Shown one piece after another: positions 20,560-32,389 of a stretch of 64,000 nucleotides of DNA (within the stretch, counting starts at the first letter, position 1; every line of letters begins with the position of its first letter). The notes under the pieces are model-generated. The model made no database searches and was not told the DNA's origin. It worked only from the letters and a program-made list of their open reading frames with translations. This stretch comes from Myotis daubentonii. Taxonomy: Eukaryota > Chordata > Mammalia > Chiroptera > Vespertilionidae. The DNA lies in assembly GCF_963259705.1 (NCBI RefSeq), contig NC_081841.1:89541063-89605062 (forward strand), given 5' to 3'. Position numbers and translations under genes: made by a program.

Positions 20560-22060
20560 AAGCCTGACCAGACTTTTGAGAGTGGATTTGGAATTGATCA
20601 GGATAAAGACAATAGAGGAAAAGGGAAGAGCAGGTCCACAGCCAGGAAATCTCAGAAAGTCAGCAATTAATTTTTAACACTTTATGAAAATAAAAGGAGC
20701 TGGGTGAAGTTACCGAAACTACCCTTAACCATGCCTCCTTCTAAAAATTCAGAAAAACTCCTTTCACATAAAAATAAGCAACAAATCAGCTACTACATGA
20801 AAAAAAGAAAATAAGGAGCAGAATGACACCACAGACATTAAAAACACATCAGAAACGTGTGTTAACAGAATGCACTCAGGTCAATGCCTTTAATTTCAAA
20901 ATAATCTAAAATGTACTAAGAAAAATAATCTAAAGATATTAAAACAAAAAATATCAAATTTTATGTTAAACTCAGAAATGAGATGCTAGAACTCAGAGCA
21001 CTAAATATACAAAAAAAAAATTATCTCAGAAATTAAGTCTTAACTAGAAAGAATACAAGAGAAAAAAACATACAAATAATAGCTCAAAAGAAATATAAGT
21101 TGAAAAGAATAAGAATTTTAAAAATAAAAAGAAGTTAAAAGAGATAGAAGCAATTCAAGTAAACTGACAACTTAAAAGCAAAGAAGATGCAACATATAGA
21201 TAATAGGAAGTCCTCAAAATAAAATTAAGGTGAGGGAACAAAAGATATACTTTAACAAAAAAACATAACTGAAGAATATTGTTCTAAAATTTAAAAAAAT
21301 TATATTATATATTGAAAAAGTACAACATGTATCTAAGAATATCCATTCAGAACAACCAATACCAAGACATAATTTAGTAAAATTATTGAACTTTAAAGAA
21401 AAAGGAGTAAAAATCATACAAGCATGTAGGCAGCAGGAATATGCAATTTATAAAACAAGCACAATTAGATTATTACTAGACTTGTCAACACTTTATAACA
21501 GACAGAAATGGAGTAACATATTTAAGGCACTCCTAGGAAACAAATGTGAACCAAGAATTTTATATTCAGCAAAACTGACCTTCAACTATAAAAAGTACAG
21601 ATGAATGTTTATCAATATGTAAGAACTCAGGGAACACTGTTCTCATTTTGCCTCTGAGGGGTCTACTAGAGAAAAAGATTTAGACAGTCAAACTGCCTGA
21701 GAAGACATTGACATAAGATCTGCTTATGACCATTAAACAATTACAGGTAGGATTAAAACTAAATAATGACTCAAAGGGAGAGTATGGTATGGAATGGCTA
21801 TTTGACAATGTGAATACAGTGAAGCTATTAAAACTGGGAAGAAAATGGGGAAAGAATATGTGATAAAAAAATGTTTAGTTGTTCTAAGTTAAGTGTATTT
21901 GTACTCTTCTGAGCCTGTGATGTACATAATGTGGGATAAAGTAAATAGCAATTATAAGATATTTGAATTCTATTTTACCCTCTGTCCTTGAGAACTAGGA
22001 TTTCCCAGTGGGAAACAAAATATGGAAGGGGTTAAATAAAAAAACCCTATAGTCCTGAAT
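20560..22060 (+). mobile_element. Ancient ORF1-type LINE remnant (old HAL1/L1)
   Basis: The translation at 21386-21604 (72 codons) contains WSNIFKALLGNKCEPRILYS followed by AKLTF. This corresponds to the C-terminal domain of L1-type ORF1 proteins (compare IFKVMNTKNLQPRLLYPAKLSF in the young copies). Upstream sequence is A-rich and coding-like but full of stops. Downstream sequence lacks ORF2 landmarks, which suits an old HAL1. Element boundaries are uncertain. Confidence 0.6.
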
Positions 22061-22189
22061 TTAAATGGAAAATATCCATTATTAACTTAGAGGTATTTAT
22101 GTTTAAAAGGTATGTTTTTCTGTATCTTTTTTCCTTCCTTTTACTTTAAATATTAAGGTGATAAGAAAACTTGAAATTATGTAGATTCA

Positions 22190-22280
22190 CTCACTCATAG
22201 TAAAATTGAGGTTAAATAACTAATCATTTCATCTAAAAACACAGAGGGCAGAACTCAGAGCCCATGACTCCCAGCCCAGC
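22190..22280 (-). repeat. MIR fragment
   Basis: Antisense landmarks are 'aaaattgaggttaaataact' and 'gcagaactcagagcccatga'. Confidence 0.5.
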
Positions 22281-22294
22281 CACCCATATGTTAC

Positions 22295-22480
22295 TTGACA
22301 CATTGCTACTCAGAGTATAATCTTGTTCTACCAGCATCCGAATCCCTTGGGAGCTTGATAGGCATTCAGGTTCTCAAACCCTATCCCAGACCTACTGAAT
22401 CAAAATCTGGATGTTAGCAAGATCCCAGTTAATTCATTTGTGTACCCATATTAAAGTTGGAGAAGCTCTAGACTTCCTAA
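22295..22480. mobile_element. MER5-type hAT-Charlie element
   Basis: Landmarks of MER5A/B: 'ctaccagcatccgaatccct', 'tgggagcttgataggcattc', 'ccagacctactgaatcaaaa' and 'gttggagaagctct'. An ancient, inactive DNA transposon fragment. Another copy lies at 33.4 kb. Confidence 0.7.
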
Positions 22481-22532
22481 TAAATACTTAATGTATGAAA
22501 ACCTAAAATAACTTTAATTAGGAGAAGCTTTT

Positions 22533-22616
22533 TTTGGATATCTTAGCACTGAAAATGAATTAGTGAGAGGTATGTAGAAAGGGGAAAAAAATGGTTTCAG
22601 TGCTAAGATATCCAAA
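22533..22616. repeat. Perfect 22-bp inverted repeat with 40-bp loop
   Basis: Arm 22533-22554 (TTTGGATATCTTAGCACTGA plus AA) is the exact reverse complement of arm 22595-22616. Either strand would fold into an uninterrupted 22-bp stem. No transposon termini or TSD are recognisable. Confidence 0.95.
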
Positions 22617-24987
22617 GGTCAACTGGAAACTCCAAGAGCGGGTCCTTGCCCTCCTCGAGCTCACACTCCAAAACAGAGTCAAAGACCCTTCCTCTCTTCC
22701 CACGTCCTCTTTTCTTCCTCGGTGTCCTCTCTTTGCTCTTTGCTTTCCCAACCTCCTCCCACTCCCCTCATAATGATTTCATGACTAAAATCTAATTTCG
22801 GAAGTTGTTGGTTTAAGAGCAAAGTATTTTATTCATTTGAAATTCCAATTTTAGAATAGTGATTTAATATGTTAGAAACATTTTATTTGGCACGTTTCCA
22901 AGCAGCTTACATTATAATGTCAACATGAGCCTAAAACTGTGTATAAAAGAAGACTAAAGCACTATGAACATTTGGGGAAGAAGTTCTATGTGAATATGGT
23001 ACAGGTTAGTCAAACGCCTTATTTTTTGCTTTTGTTTTTTTTCTAATGTTGTCTTTCTCTAAGAAGATAAAAGGTTGAGGAACTCAGATACCAAAACAAG
23101 AACATAATATTGTATCTTTCTTCCTCAAATATTTAGAGCCAGCACATCTACATCTATAATAAAACATTTTTTTTCATTGAGAAGGAAAGGAAAAAAATCA
23201 GTATCAGCAGATTAATTTCATAGAAGAACGTATGAAACAGAGACAATTAAACAGAATTCCATTACATTAACTATTTTCTGATGAGTAATATGTAGGATGG
23301 AGTTTTTACATTAAATAATTGGATCACATGTAATGATTATACAATGCTACTCAATTCCTTTGAGGCTTATATGCCTGGCATTTTAGCTTCCATTGATTGA
23401 AAGTATTATATTTTCTCTCTCACTTTCTTTTTTTGCACTCCCTCATAGATCTGAAAGCTCTGAGCTCATTTCATTCTTCTTTCCTTCCCTTATATTCTCT
23501 CTTCAAAGATATCCCATAATGATTCTGCTTTTCAAAATCAAGACTGCTTGAACTTTAGCTGAGAGTAATGAAATTTCAATCTTTCATACAATGGCAACTA
23601 CATCCTCTTTTTGCTCTCTTGGTGTAGTCACAATAGCACCTGCCCAGCGTGAACAATGGGACTACTTTTCAGTTCTAAGGGACTGGCTGCTGCTGAACGG
23701 CCGTGCATAGAAAGAATCCTTGGCAATCCCATGGGTGACATTTCTCATTCCTTATCACCCATGCTGCACACAGCCAGAACTTGATAAGACACCCAGAAAG
23801 AAGATAATGGCTGCTATCAAGCTGTCTAGGTAGAAATAATAATAATAATAATCCGTTTATGGAAAAGCAGCTGTTCTATTGTTTTGGATTTCATGAAATC
23901 TCAGGCTCAGATCCTCTCTCCCATGCCAGCCCCAACCCCATTTCCCATGCCACTTCAGTCACTTTAGGAGTTTAATGATGGGCTTTATTTTTTCACGATC
24001 TTTTGATATAATAGTCAAAGATGCATGTAAATATCCTATAATCATATTCAACCATAGGATGCATTTAAAGACTAGAGCAGAGGCATTTTATAGGAATATT
24101 TTGAGGCTGGGAGGACTTTATAATAAATGTAGGAAAGCCAAGTATCCCCTTTAAAAATATGCACAAAACACGGAATTACTGCAAGTGAACAGTCAGTGAT
24201 CATTCCATTCTGAAATCTTACCACCCCCCCCCCCAAATTCCCAAGATAGACCTCAATTCTTCAGAGTGAAATTTCAAAGGAATGTGGTGTTGTGGTTGCC
24301 AACAATGTGGGTCATTGCACCTATGTTCACTGTTTGTCATTTTTCCTAAACAGCACAGCCCAAGACTCAGAAGGACGGTGGCTGTAATGTCATTGCTCCT
24401 TCCCTTTGAGCCAGGTTGCTCCACCCCGAGCCAGATTGCTGACTGAGACTGGATAGGTGTCACTTCCTTCCCTAGTGTTCTTCTGAGCATTGCCTCCATC
24501 ACAGTCATCTTCATGTAGGGTTGTCTGTGGATGCTACTTTTCTTTCCTTATCTGCCCTCTCATATCTGGTGAAAAAACTAGGCAGCTATGTCCTTCAAGA
24601 TGAAATAATACAATTGAAGAGAACCAAGTATATCGCATGATACTGAAACATGGCAAAGCTTGCGTTTTCACTTCCAGCACTGGTAGATACCTTCATCCCA
24701 CCATAACAGTGAGCAGAGGGGCGAGGTTGTTTTGGTCCTTCTTTCCTGTGATTCCCATTACAGTCATCATCATATGTGGTTCACCCAGGCTGCACTAACT
24801 TCCTCCCTGTGTCCTCTTTTAATAAGGCATAGTAATGCCATGGAGAACAAGGGACAAAGATATGGACATGGTAAGTGAAGAAGCACCCTTGAAGAATTTC
24901 CCACTCTATTCTATATCACAGAGTTACTCTGGAACTCTGGAAGCCAGAGTAATAAGACCAGGTCTCAGGTCTCTTCTTATATAAGTA
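22617..24987. other. Non-coding, mostly unique
   Basis: Contains a small AAT microsatellite (23837-23852) and a C run (about 24222-24234). The rest is unrecognised, and none of the short open frames shows a domain. Confidence 0.5.
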
Positions 24988-25546
24988 CTAGAGGCCCAGT
25001 GCACAAAATTGTGTGCAGGAAGGGTCCCTAGGCCCCACCACCAGTCCCCAGTCCCCACCAGTCCCCAGTCCTGCCCCACCACCGTCACCCACCCTGGGTC
25101 TCCTTGCCAGTTCCTAGTAACGCCCCACTGCCGCTACCCACCCCAGTTCCCTGTTCGCCATTTGGCAAATCCATTGGAGCCTGTGGACCGGGGGGGGGGG
25201 GGGGGGGGGAGGTGCCAAGAGGTCTGCCTTCTGCCTGCTTTCCAGTCCCCAGTCCCACCCCACTGCCACCCACCCCAGTTCCCTGTTGTTCCCCCATTCA
25301 CCATCCAGCAATCAGAACCTGCGGGCCAGGGGTAGGGACCAAGAGGTTGGCCATTCTGCCCGCTTGCCAGTCCTCAGTCCCACCTTGCTGCCACCCATCC
25401 TGGTTTTCCCTTCACCATCTGGCGATCAGAGCCTGCGGGCCGGGTGGGGGAGGTACTGAGAGGTGGTCAATGCACCTCATAGTGACTGGTCAAGCAGTCA
25501 TTCTGGTCATTATGCCGAATGGTTGCTGGGCTTTTATTATATAGGA
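24988..25546 (-). mobile_element. Non-autonomous HeliBat-type Helitron
   Basis: On the minus strand it begins TCCTATATAATAAAAGCCC (25546) and ends with a hairpin-bearing 3' terminus (CACAAAATTGTGTG region) followed by GTGCACTGGGCCTCTAG (24988). The host bases are A before TC and T after CTAG, the canonical Helitron insertion into AT without TSD. The interior is a C-rich, imperfectly tandem-repeated region with a run of at least 20 G at about 25190. There is no Rep/helicase coding sequence. Open frames in the interior are compositional artefacts. Confidence 0.92.
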
Positions 25547-25555
25547 TAGCCAACT

Positions 25556-25590
25556 AAATCTCTCTCTCTCTCTTACTCTCTCTCTCTCCT
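25556..25590. repeat. (TC)n microsatellite
   Basis: Nearly pure CT dinucleotide tract just beyond the Helitron boundary. Confidence 0.9.
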
Positions 25591-25879
25591 GAATAATAAA
25601 TACTGCTTTCTCTATGGGGCCTTCCTCTACCTTTCCCATCTTCGCCTGCTTTCCAACAAAATTAATTAATCATGGTATTTTATACATAGCTATGTTATAG
25701 CCTTTTCCATTCTGTATCAAATACCTTTCCTGCCAACTAGAATAAGAATTCCAATAAGTTAAATAAATGCCTTATTTTTTATCTTTAGGAATACAATTCA
25801 TCAAAATTAATAAGCAAATGGGTTTTTTACCAGACAGTACCCTTGAGTTTCCTGAGACACAGTTAACTAATCTATAATA

Positions 25880-26998
25880 TGGATATTGGCATGCTCCAAA
25901 GAATTTCAGAAGAAGGATAGTCTATGTTTAATAGACCATAGTAAAGTCTACGCCTGCATCAATTATGAAAAGCTACAGGTTGCTCTGAAAGAAATGGGTG
26001 TCTTTCTGCGCTTGATTGTTCTGGTTAGTTTCCTGTATTGTGGACAGAAGCAACTGTCAGGACAAAATACAGAGAGAAAGAATGGTTTCCTATGGGCAAC
26101 GGTATCAAACAAGGCTGCATTTTATCTCCCTATTCATAGAAACATATCATACAAAAAACTGGGTCAGACTCAGAGGAAGGGGGGTTGAAAATTGGTGGAA
26201 GAAATATCAATAACCTAAAATACACAGATGAACCACCTTACTGACAGAAAGTAGTGATGATTTGAAATGACTTCTGATGAAAGTGAGAAAAAAAAGTGTC
26301 AGAGCAGGACTGCATTTGCACATCTACAAGACAAAAATTATGACTACAGAAAAAATACATTTTAACATAGATAATAAAGATACCAAATTGTTAAAATTTT
26401 GCTTACTTTGCTTCCACCAGCTCATATGGGGACTACAGCCAGGAAAGCAAGAGAAGACTGAGACTCAGAAGGGCAGCAATGAAAGAAACAGAAAAGATTG
26501 CCAAGAGCAAAGATGTGTCCTTGGATACCAAAGTTAAGGTCATCCACACCCTTTTATTCCCAATGACTATGTATGGATGCAAAAGCTACACTGTGAAGAA
26601 GGCTGAGAGTGGAAAACAATGGACTCATTTGAAATGTGGAGTTAGAGGAGAGGGCAGTGGATACCCTAGACCACCAGAAAGACAAACAAGTGGGTCCTCG
26701 AGCAAATAAAGCTTGAAACATCGCTGAAGGCAAAATTGACAAAACCGAAGCTTTCCGACTTTGAGTACATCATGAGAAGTCTGAGTTCTTTGGAAAAGGT
26801 AATAATGCTTGGAAAAAAGGAAACAGCAGGAAAAGAGAAATATCAAATATGAGATGGATTGACTTCATAAAAGAAGCTGCAGGCATAAGTCTAGAGGAGA
26901 GGAGCTGGGCTGTTGGGGACAGGACACTGTGATTGTTACTCATTCATAGGGTTTTCCAAGAGTCAGTATCAACTCAATGGCATGTAACAAACACAAAA
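25880..26998 (+). mobile_element. RTE-clade (BovB-like) LINE, decayed
   Basis: Broken frames translate to reverse-transcriptase-like pieces. In order these are YACINYEKLQVALKEMG (compare the usual FDCVDHxKLWxxLKEMG), an LYCGQ segment, AGLHLHIYKTKIM (25886-26537), then SLDTKVKVIHTLLFPMTMYG with CKSYTVKKAESG (26479 onward). The 3' end has 'agagtcagtatcaactcaat' and 'ggcatgtaacaaacacaaaa', like RTE 3' ends. RTE elements encode an endonuclease and reverse transcriptase. This copy is 5'-truncated, has several frameshifts and cannot be active. RTE elements are known for horizontal transfer between vertebrates. Confidence 0.8.
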
Positions 26999-27108
26999 TG
27001 AAGCTATTTCATAAAGTATTTTAAAAAATTAAATGAATTAAAGTATGTATGTAAAATATTTAACATAATACTAGCATGCAATAATCTCTCAATAAATAGT
27101 AGCTTTTT

Positions 27109-27336
27109 CCCAGCTGGCATGGCTCAGTGGTTGAGTATCAACCTATGAACTAGGAGGTCATGGTTCAATTCCCAGTCAGGGCACATGCCCAGGTGGCAGG
27201 CTCAATCCCCAGTGTGGAGCATGAAGGAGGCAGCCGATTAATGATTCTCTCTTATCATTGATGTTTCTCTCTTTCTCTCCCCCTCTTCCTTCCTCTCTGA
27301 AAATCAATAAAAATGTATTTTAAAAATAAATAAATG
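27109..27336 (+). mobile_element. VES-type bat SINE
   Basis: Sense copy: 'cagctggcatggctcagtgg', 'ggttcaattcccagtcaggg', 'attaatgattctctcttatc' and an A-rich tail. It lies just after an A-rich stretch, with weak flanking repeats (gtagctttt, gtagctatt). A possible L2 3' end fragment (ctctcaataaatagtagct) precedes it. Confidence 0.9.
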
Positions 27337-27344
27337 AATTGTAG

Positions 27345-27380
27345 CTATTATTATTATCATTATTATTATTATTATTAATT
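27345..27380. repeat. (TTA)n microsatellite
   Basis: Nearly pure ATT repeats following the SINE tail. Confidence 0.9.
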
Positions 27381-27416
27381 TGGTATCCCTAGCCACACCA
27401 CAATAGACTATAAATA

Positions 27417-27907
27417 TCCTATATAATAAAAAGGTAATATGCAAATTGACCATCACACCCTCACAAGATGGCTGCCTACAACCAGGCCAGCAGGGGGGTT
27501 AGTGAGGGATGACCAAATGACTGAAAAGCAAGCTGCATGGGGCAACAAGGCCGGGGGGGGGGGCATAAGGGGTAACCAGGCCAGCAGAGGAAGCAGTTGG
27601 AGGCAATTAGGCCAGCTGGGAGGGGGCAGTTGGGTGCAACCTGGCCAGCAGCAGGGGTCAGTTATGGGTGACCAGGTAGGCAGGGGGGGGGGCAGTTAGG
27701 AGTGACCAAGAGGGCAGGAAGTGAGTGATTAGGAGCCAGAGGTCCAGGATTGTGAGAGGGATGTCCAACACCAGTTTAGGCCCGATCTCTGGGATTGACC
27801 CTAAACCGGTAGTCGGACATCCCCCGAGGGGTCCCGGATTGGAGAGAGTACAAGCTGGGCTGAGGGGACCCTCCCCCATGCACGAATTTCGTGCACTGGG
27901 CCTCTAA
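27417..27907 (+). mobile_element. Non-autonomous HeliBat-type Helitron with altered 3' terminus
   Basis: It begins A|TCCTATATAATAAAAAGG with 'taatatgcaaattgacca' following. Near the 3' end is the palindrome GCACGAATTTCGTGC, then 'actgggcctcta'. The final CTAG reads CTAA here. The interior has G-rich imperfect tandem units built on 'ccaggccagcag' (about 27480-27720). No coding capacity. Confidence 0.88.
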
Positions 27908-29282
27908 GATATATATATATCTTAAACTAAAAGAACAAATGAACTACACATGCACAGTATGTATACACATACCATCACCCTCCCAGTTGCATTGCTCTCT
28001 GATTATCTGAGTTCTCAAAAGGGGATATAGGCTTTGACCTATAGGGTATATGACAGAGGACAAAAAACTGATTACAAAAGCATTTTCAGAAATTCTATTT
28101 TCTAGGAGTTTTTCTGTAAGTGGTGGCCTCAAAGGACCCACAGGTTTTTCTCTGTGAGTGCTGAATTTGTCCCTTTGCTTGTGACATCCAGCTGAAAATA
28201 CAGAAGGGAGGTGGCAAAAGCAATGTGCTTCCTACCTACCGCGCCTGCAAAGGGAAAACCAGAGGTGAGTGAGTCTATGTTCACTTGCCAGAGTGAGTCA
28301 TGGCAGAATTCAGGAAGTAAGATGTGGCCTTGAACTTGCATTTCCTTCTCACAATAGTCCTTTTTTGCACAAGTCATTATAAATCACCTGGTCTTGCACC
28401 ATGAGTGACTTAAAATCCTGGAAGTGTCTGGATTGAGACTTGGCATTTTCCCCTTAAGATACCAAAAGGGTTAATGTCTGGCCAGAAATCAAAGTCTGGC
28501 AGCTCCTACCGCACACATAATGGCCATTGTTGTTTCTGAGAGTTTGTCTGTTTTTTCTGGCAGGCTTTCCTCTTTGGAACCAATTCTAAAACAGAAAAGG
28601 AAAAAGTCAGTCTGCATTTTTTTTTAAACACACATACAACAAAACATAAGGCTGGTCACAGAACTGTTGTTTTGCTAGATTTCCAGGAAAAATTATTGGC
28701 TTCCTATTCAGAGAAGATGAATAATCAACTTAAAATACCTTTATCTCTAAAGAAATTCCCTTATATATGTATGTGAGACACACATAATATCCTGAGGTGG
28801 TTACCTTTTCTCAGATATGAAGCAACACATTACAACTATATTAACTGATGTGTGAACTGTGGCTGGACCATCCATCTGCATAGAAAATACATATGCATGA
28901 CATTACTAATGGGCTTGCTCATCAACCTTCCCAGGTCATTTGCAATCTCGGGATCTGTTCATTATTCCCACCTGATGAGCCCCCAGATGTTCTCATCTGA
29001 AACCACGTGACTATGTCTAAGTAACCAATGCAACAAAATCCTGTTACAAAACACCAGATTCTATTCCAGTGGGAAGGGCCACGGCTTTTTAATTTCCAAT
29101 CTGTCATAAACCACCACTTTTATATAAACCACAATTATGCACTTGGATGTCAACAGCACATTAAGTTCTTATAGAACATTATAAACAATCTTACTTTCTT
29201 GATTTACCTTGTCACGGATCAGTAACAAACAGATTGCGTATCATACTGGTCCATGGACCATACTCTACTGAACTTGGATTTA
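27908..29282. other. Non-coding, no recognised gene
   Basis: Mixed unique sequence. The open frames at 28129-28377 (-) and 28922-29107 (-) show no recognisable domain. 28100-28380 is GC-richer and could be an old LTR, but I cannot name it. Confidence 0.45.
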
Positions 29283-29497
29283 AGGTTCACAAACCTTTTC
29301 TGTAAAGAGCCAGAGAGTAAATATTTTCGGCTTTGCAGGCCATATAGTCTCTCGTAACTACTCAGTTCTCCTGTTGTAAAGACAAATGGCCCTAAACTGC
29401 AGAAAGATATGAATGGGCATGGTTGTATTCCTATACAATTGTACTTACAAAAGCAGTCTGAAGGCTGGACTTGGTTATAGTCTGCCAGTCCCTGAAT
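29283..29497. mobile_element. Old MER-type hAT transposon
   Basis: It matches a familiar mammalian repeat: 'ttcacaaaccttttctgtaa', 'agccagagagtaaatatttt', 'ggctttgcaggccatatagt', 'tacttacaaaagcagtctga' and 'tatagtctgccagtccctg'. It is probably a MITE of a Charlie-like hAT. The precise family is uncertain. Confidence 0.65.
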
Positions 29498-29539
29498 GAA
29501 GATGGTGCTGATGGTGATGATGATGATGTTGATAGCTAA

Positions 29540-29640
29540 CATTACTGACCAACTATTCTGTCAGGCCCTTTACATTCTCCCACTATAGCCATGGGTTAGG
29601 TAACATTGTTTTAATTTTACAGATAATAAAAACGTGACAT
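29540..29640 (-). repeat. MIR fragment
   Basis: Antisense landmarks: 'attctgtcaggccctttaca' and 'ttttaattttacagataata'. Confidence 0.5.
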
Positions 29641-29711
29641 CAAAAAAAATAGTTTATTCTGAAAATAGGTGGATAATCTAGGATCCAAATCACAGTTCCT
29701 AGGTTCATAAT

Positions 29712-29954
<243 letters not shown>

Positions 29955-30134
29955 GTCTTTTTCATTATGAACAGAAAATTTAAAATATTACTGTCATCTT
30001 GGTCATCTTTTTTTCCATTATTATCTCCCTATCCATCGTCTACCTTAGCATCACCAAGTTCTCAGTGTTCAATCATGCTGTGGAATCCATATGGAATCAG
30101 GACCAGGCATGAATGGTCCATAGAAGCCATACTC

Positions 30135-30345
30135 ATCCAAATAGTCACTTATTCAACAATATGTCTTGAGTACTTATTCTGTGCCAGACACTGTTCTAAG
30201 CAGGGGGATGTAGCAGTGAACAAAATATACAAGATCCTGCCTTCAAAAAGCTTATATTCTTGTAAGGGAGGCAGTCAATAAACAAAGAAATAGGTATCAT
30301 CTGGGAGGTGAAGTTAGGTTTGAAGGAAAACAAAGCAAAGTAAGA
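30135..30345. repeat. Old interspersed repeat (probably L1M 3' UTR)
   Basis: Landmarks shared with 6.14 kb: 'cttattctgtgccagacact', 'gttctaagcagggggatgta', 'gcagtgaacaaaatatacaa' and 'aagcttatattcttgtaagg'. Confidence 0.6.
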
Positions 30346-30499
30346 GAACAGAGAGTGACAGACATCCAACTCTGTCTCTTCTTTGCCAACTAAGATATGT
30401 AAACTCCAAATAGATCTACTAGATATAAGCATATTACATTTATAAGATTTTATATAATATTTTACCAGTTATTTTCCCCATAATTGTATGAGAAAGGAC

Positions 30500-30780
30500 A
30501 TTGAGGAAGAAATTAGTTCACTCACTATTGCTGCAAATATTTATTGAGTGGCTACTTTGTGCCAGACACTGTACTTAGAATAGAGATTTTATGAACAAAA
30601 TAGAAAAAGATACTTACTGTCATGGGCTTCTGTTATGGTCAGGGGAGTTAGAGAATAAATAAAAACATAATAAACACATGTTAGAAGGTTATTAGTACAA
30701 TAGAGAGAGAGAAAAAACCGGGGCGGGGGGGGGGGCGTATAGTATGATAAGGAGACCAGGAGTGTGGAGGAGAAGGGGAC
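30500..30780. repeat. Second copy of the same old interspersed repeat
   Basis: 'aatatttattgagtggctac', 'tttgtgccagacactgtact' and downstream 'agagaataaataaaaacat'. A run of G (about 30725-30736) lies within it. Confidence 0.55.
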
Positions 30781-31779
30781 CAGGTTGTAATTTTAATAGT
30801 CAACAACTTTCCTTCAATAGGGTGATATGTGACTGAAACAATGTCTATTTGTACAGCAAGACCTGGTTTTTAGTTTGTCCATTACTACAGTCAGAGTGTC
30901 ATCAATTAAAAGAAAACACAGGATGTTTTGTGTTAATGTTCTATTTAAATCCATAGAAGGAACTGTTATTCTTTCAAAGTCATTTTTGCCCTTCCCTTTC
31001 CCTTGCTTCAGAGAAAATGTTAAAGGGCTGGCAGCTGAAACAATGGAGGGATGGGAGAGGGGAAAGGAAGGAAAACCTAAGGGCCAGCATTCACCCCCGG
31101 TGACTGTTTTAACAAGGATGCAGCTGAGACCCAGCCCTCCTGGGTCCCCAGACAGCCTTGCTGAGGAACCCACAAACACAGCGCTGGCAGACATGGGCAT
31201 TTTCCATTAAGCATGGCATTCACTTTTTTCCAAAATAATGAGATGTTAATATAGATTTGAAATTTAATCAGATCCAACTTGGGAACAGGGTGTTTTTCTG
31301 CAAATGTGAAATACTTCTAGGCTTTTAGGAAAATGTCATCCATATAAAGGCTAACTACTGTTTTACATATAAAACTGCCATTTTTCATTAGTTTTTCAGA
31401 AAAGAGAAAAATATGGTAATAAAATGAAATCTTGTCACAAAGACTTCTTACATTCTTGTGAATGTTGTTTCCCAGAGTATTTTTTTCTTTTTATTATCCT
31501 TACAGACTAGGAAGTGTACTTGTAAGCTTAAAGTAAGGATTAGAGTAATTCCACTCATAGATCATAAAAACAGACACAACTGAAATCTCTTTCTTGGTAG
31601 TAATAGTATTAATATAAGAAATCTCAAAAAATTATTTAAAATGTTATTTAACCTTAGTGTGAGGAATGATAATATCAGTAATTCTGCCTACAATCAAAAT
31701 GGATTCAAAGTCAAGTCTGCTTGCCTGGGAAGCATGTGCTAGTAGCCATCACACTGGACTACAAGCAGTAATAGTACTA
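30781..31779. other. Non-coding, no recognised gene
   Basis: Unique sequence. 31000-31210 is GC-richer and open in both directions (30814-31200 -, 30875-31210 +), but no domain or splice structure supports a gene. Confidence 0.45.
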
Positions 31780-31985
31780 TTAGCTCTGATATATTGATTA
31801 TGTTAATGACTGTTGTATTCTAAGCTTTTTGCTAGTCTTTTACAGAACACACTTTAGCAAATGCTTCCCATAGCCGGGGGACAGAGAGATCATTCCCATT
31901 TCACAGATGAGAAGACTGGCTCAGAGATGCAAAGTAACGTTCTAAAAGGCAAACAACTAATAAGGATGGGTTCTATTCCACATTT
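31780..31985 (-). repeat. MIR (antisense)
   Basis: 'ttcccatttcacagatgaga', 'agactggctcagagatgcaa' and 'aagtaacgttctaaaaggca' are in MIR antisense order. Confidence 0.7.
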
Positions 31986-31990
31986 CTCTA

Positions 31991-32235
31991 ATTGCAAACT
32001 TTCTTTGTTAAATATATTTTTATTGATTTCAGAGAGGGAGGGAGAAGGAAAGAGAGAAACATCAATGATGAGAGAGAATCATTGATCAGCTACCTCCTGC
32101 ATCCACCCTAGTGGGGATCGAGCCCACAACCCAAGCATGTGCCCTTGACCTGAATCAAACCCGGGACCCTTCAATCCACAGGCTGACCCTCTATCTACTG
32201 AGCCAAACCGGCTAGGGCTGATTGCAAATTTTCTT
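31991..32235 (-). mobile_element. VES-type bat SINE with TSDs
   Basis: SINE body 32006-32219 (antisense; 'gagagaatcattgatcagct', 'agtggggatcgagcccacaa', head ending 'accggctagggc'). It is flanked by ATTGCAAACTTTCTT (31991-32005) and ATTGCAAATTTTCTT (32221-32235). Confidence 0.93.
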
Positions 32236-32389
32236 CCTTCTTATTTTTTTCAACATTTCTTCCCTTGCTCCCCCATAGTCTCTTCGTTGTGTATCTACTT
32301 CGAAAAGAAAACATTTTTAGAAAATAATCATTATATGTTCACTACACTTAGTTGATCACCAATCAGCTTATTCTGTAAACCTCAGAAAA

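Noticed and set aside
25009..25544. Proline/glycine-rich frames on both strands
   Set aside because: They lie entirely inside a Helitron with C-rich imperfect repeats, and both strands are open because stop codons are rare at this composition.
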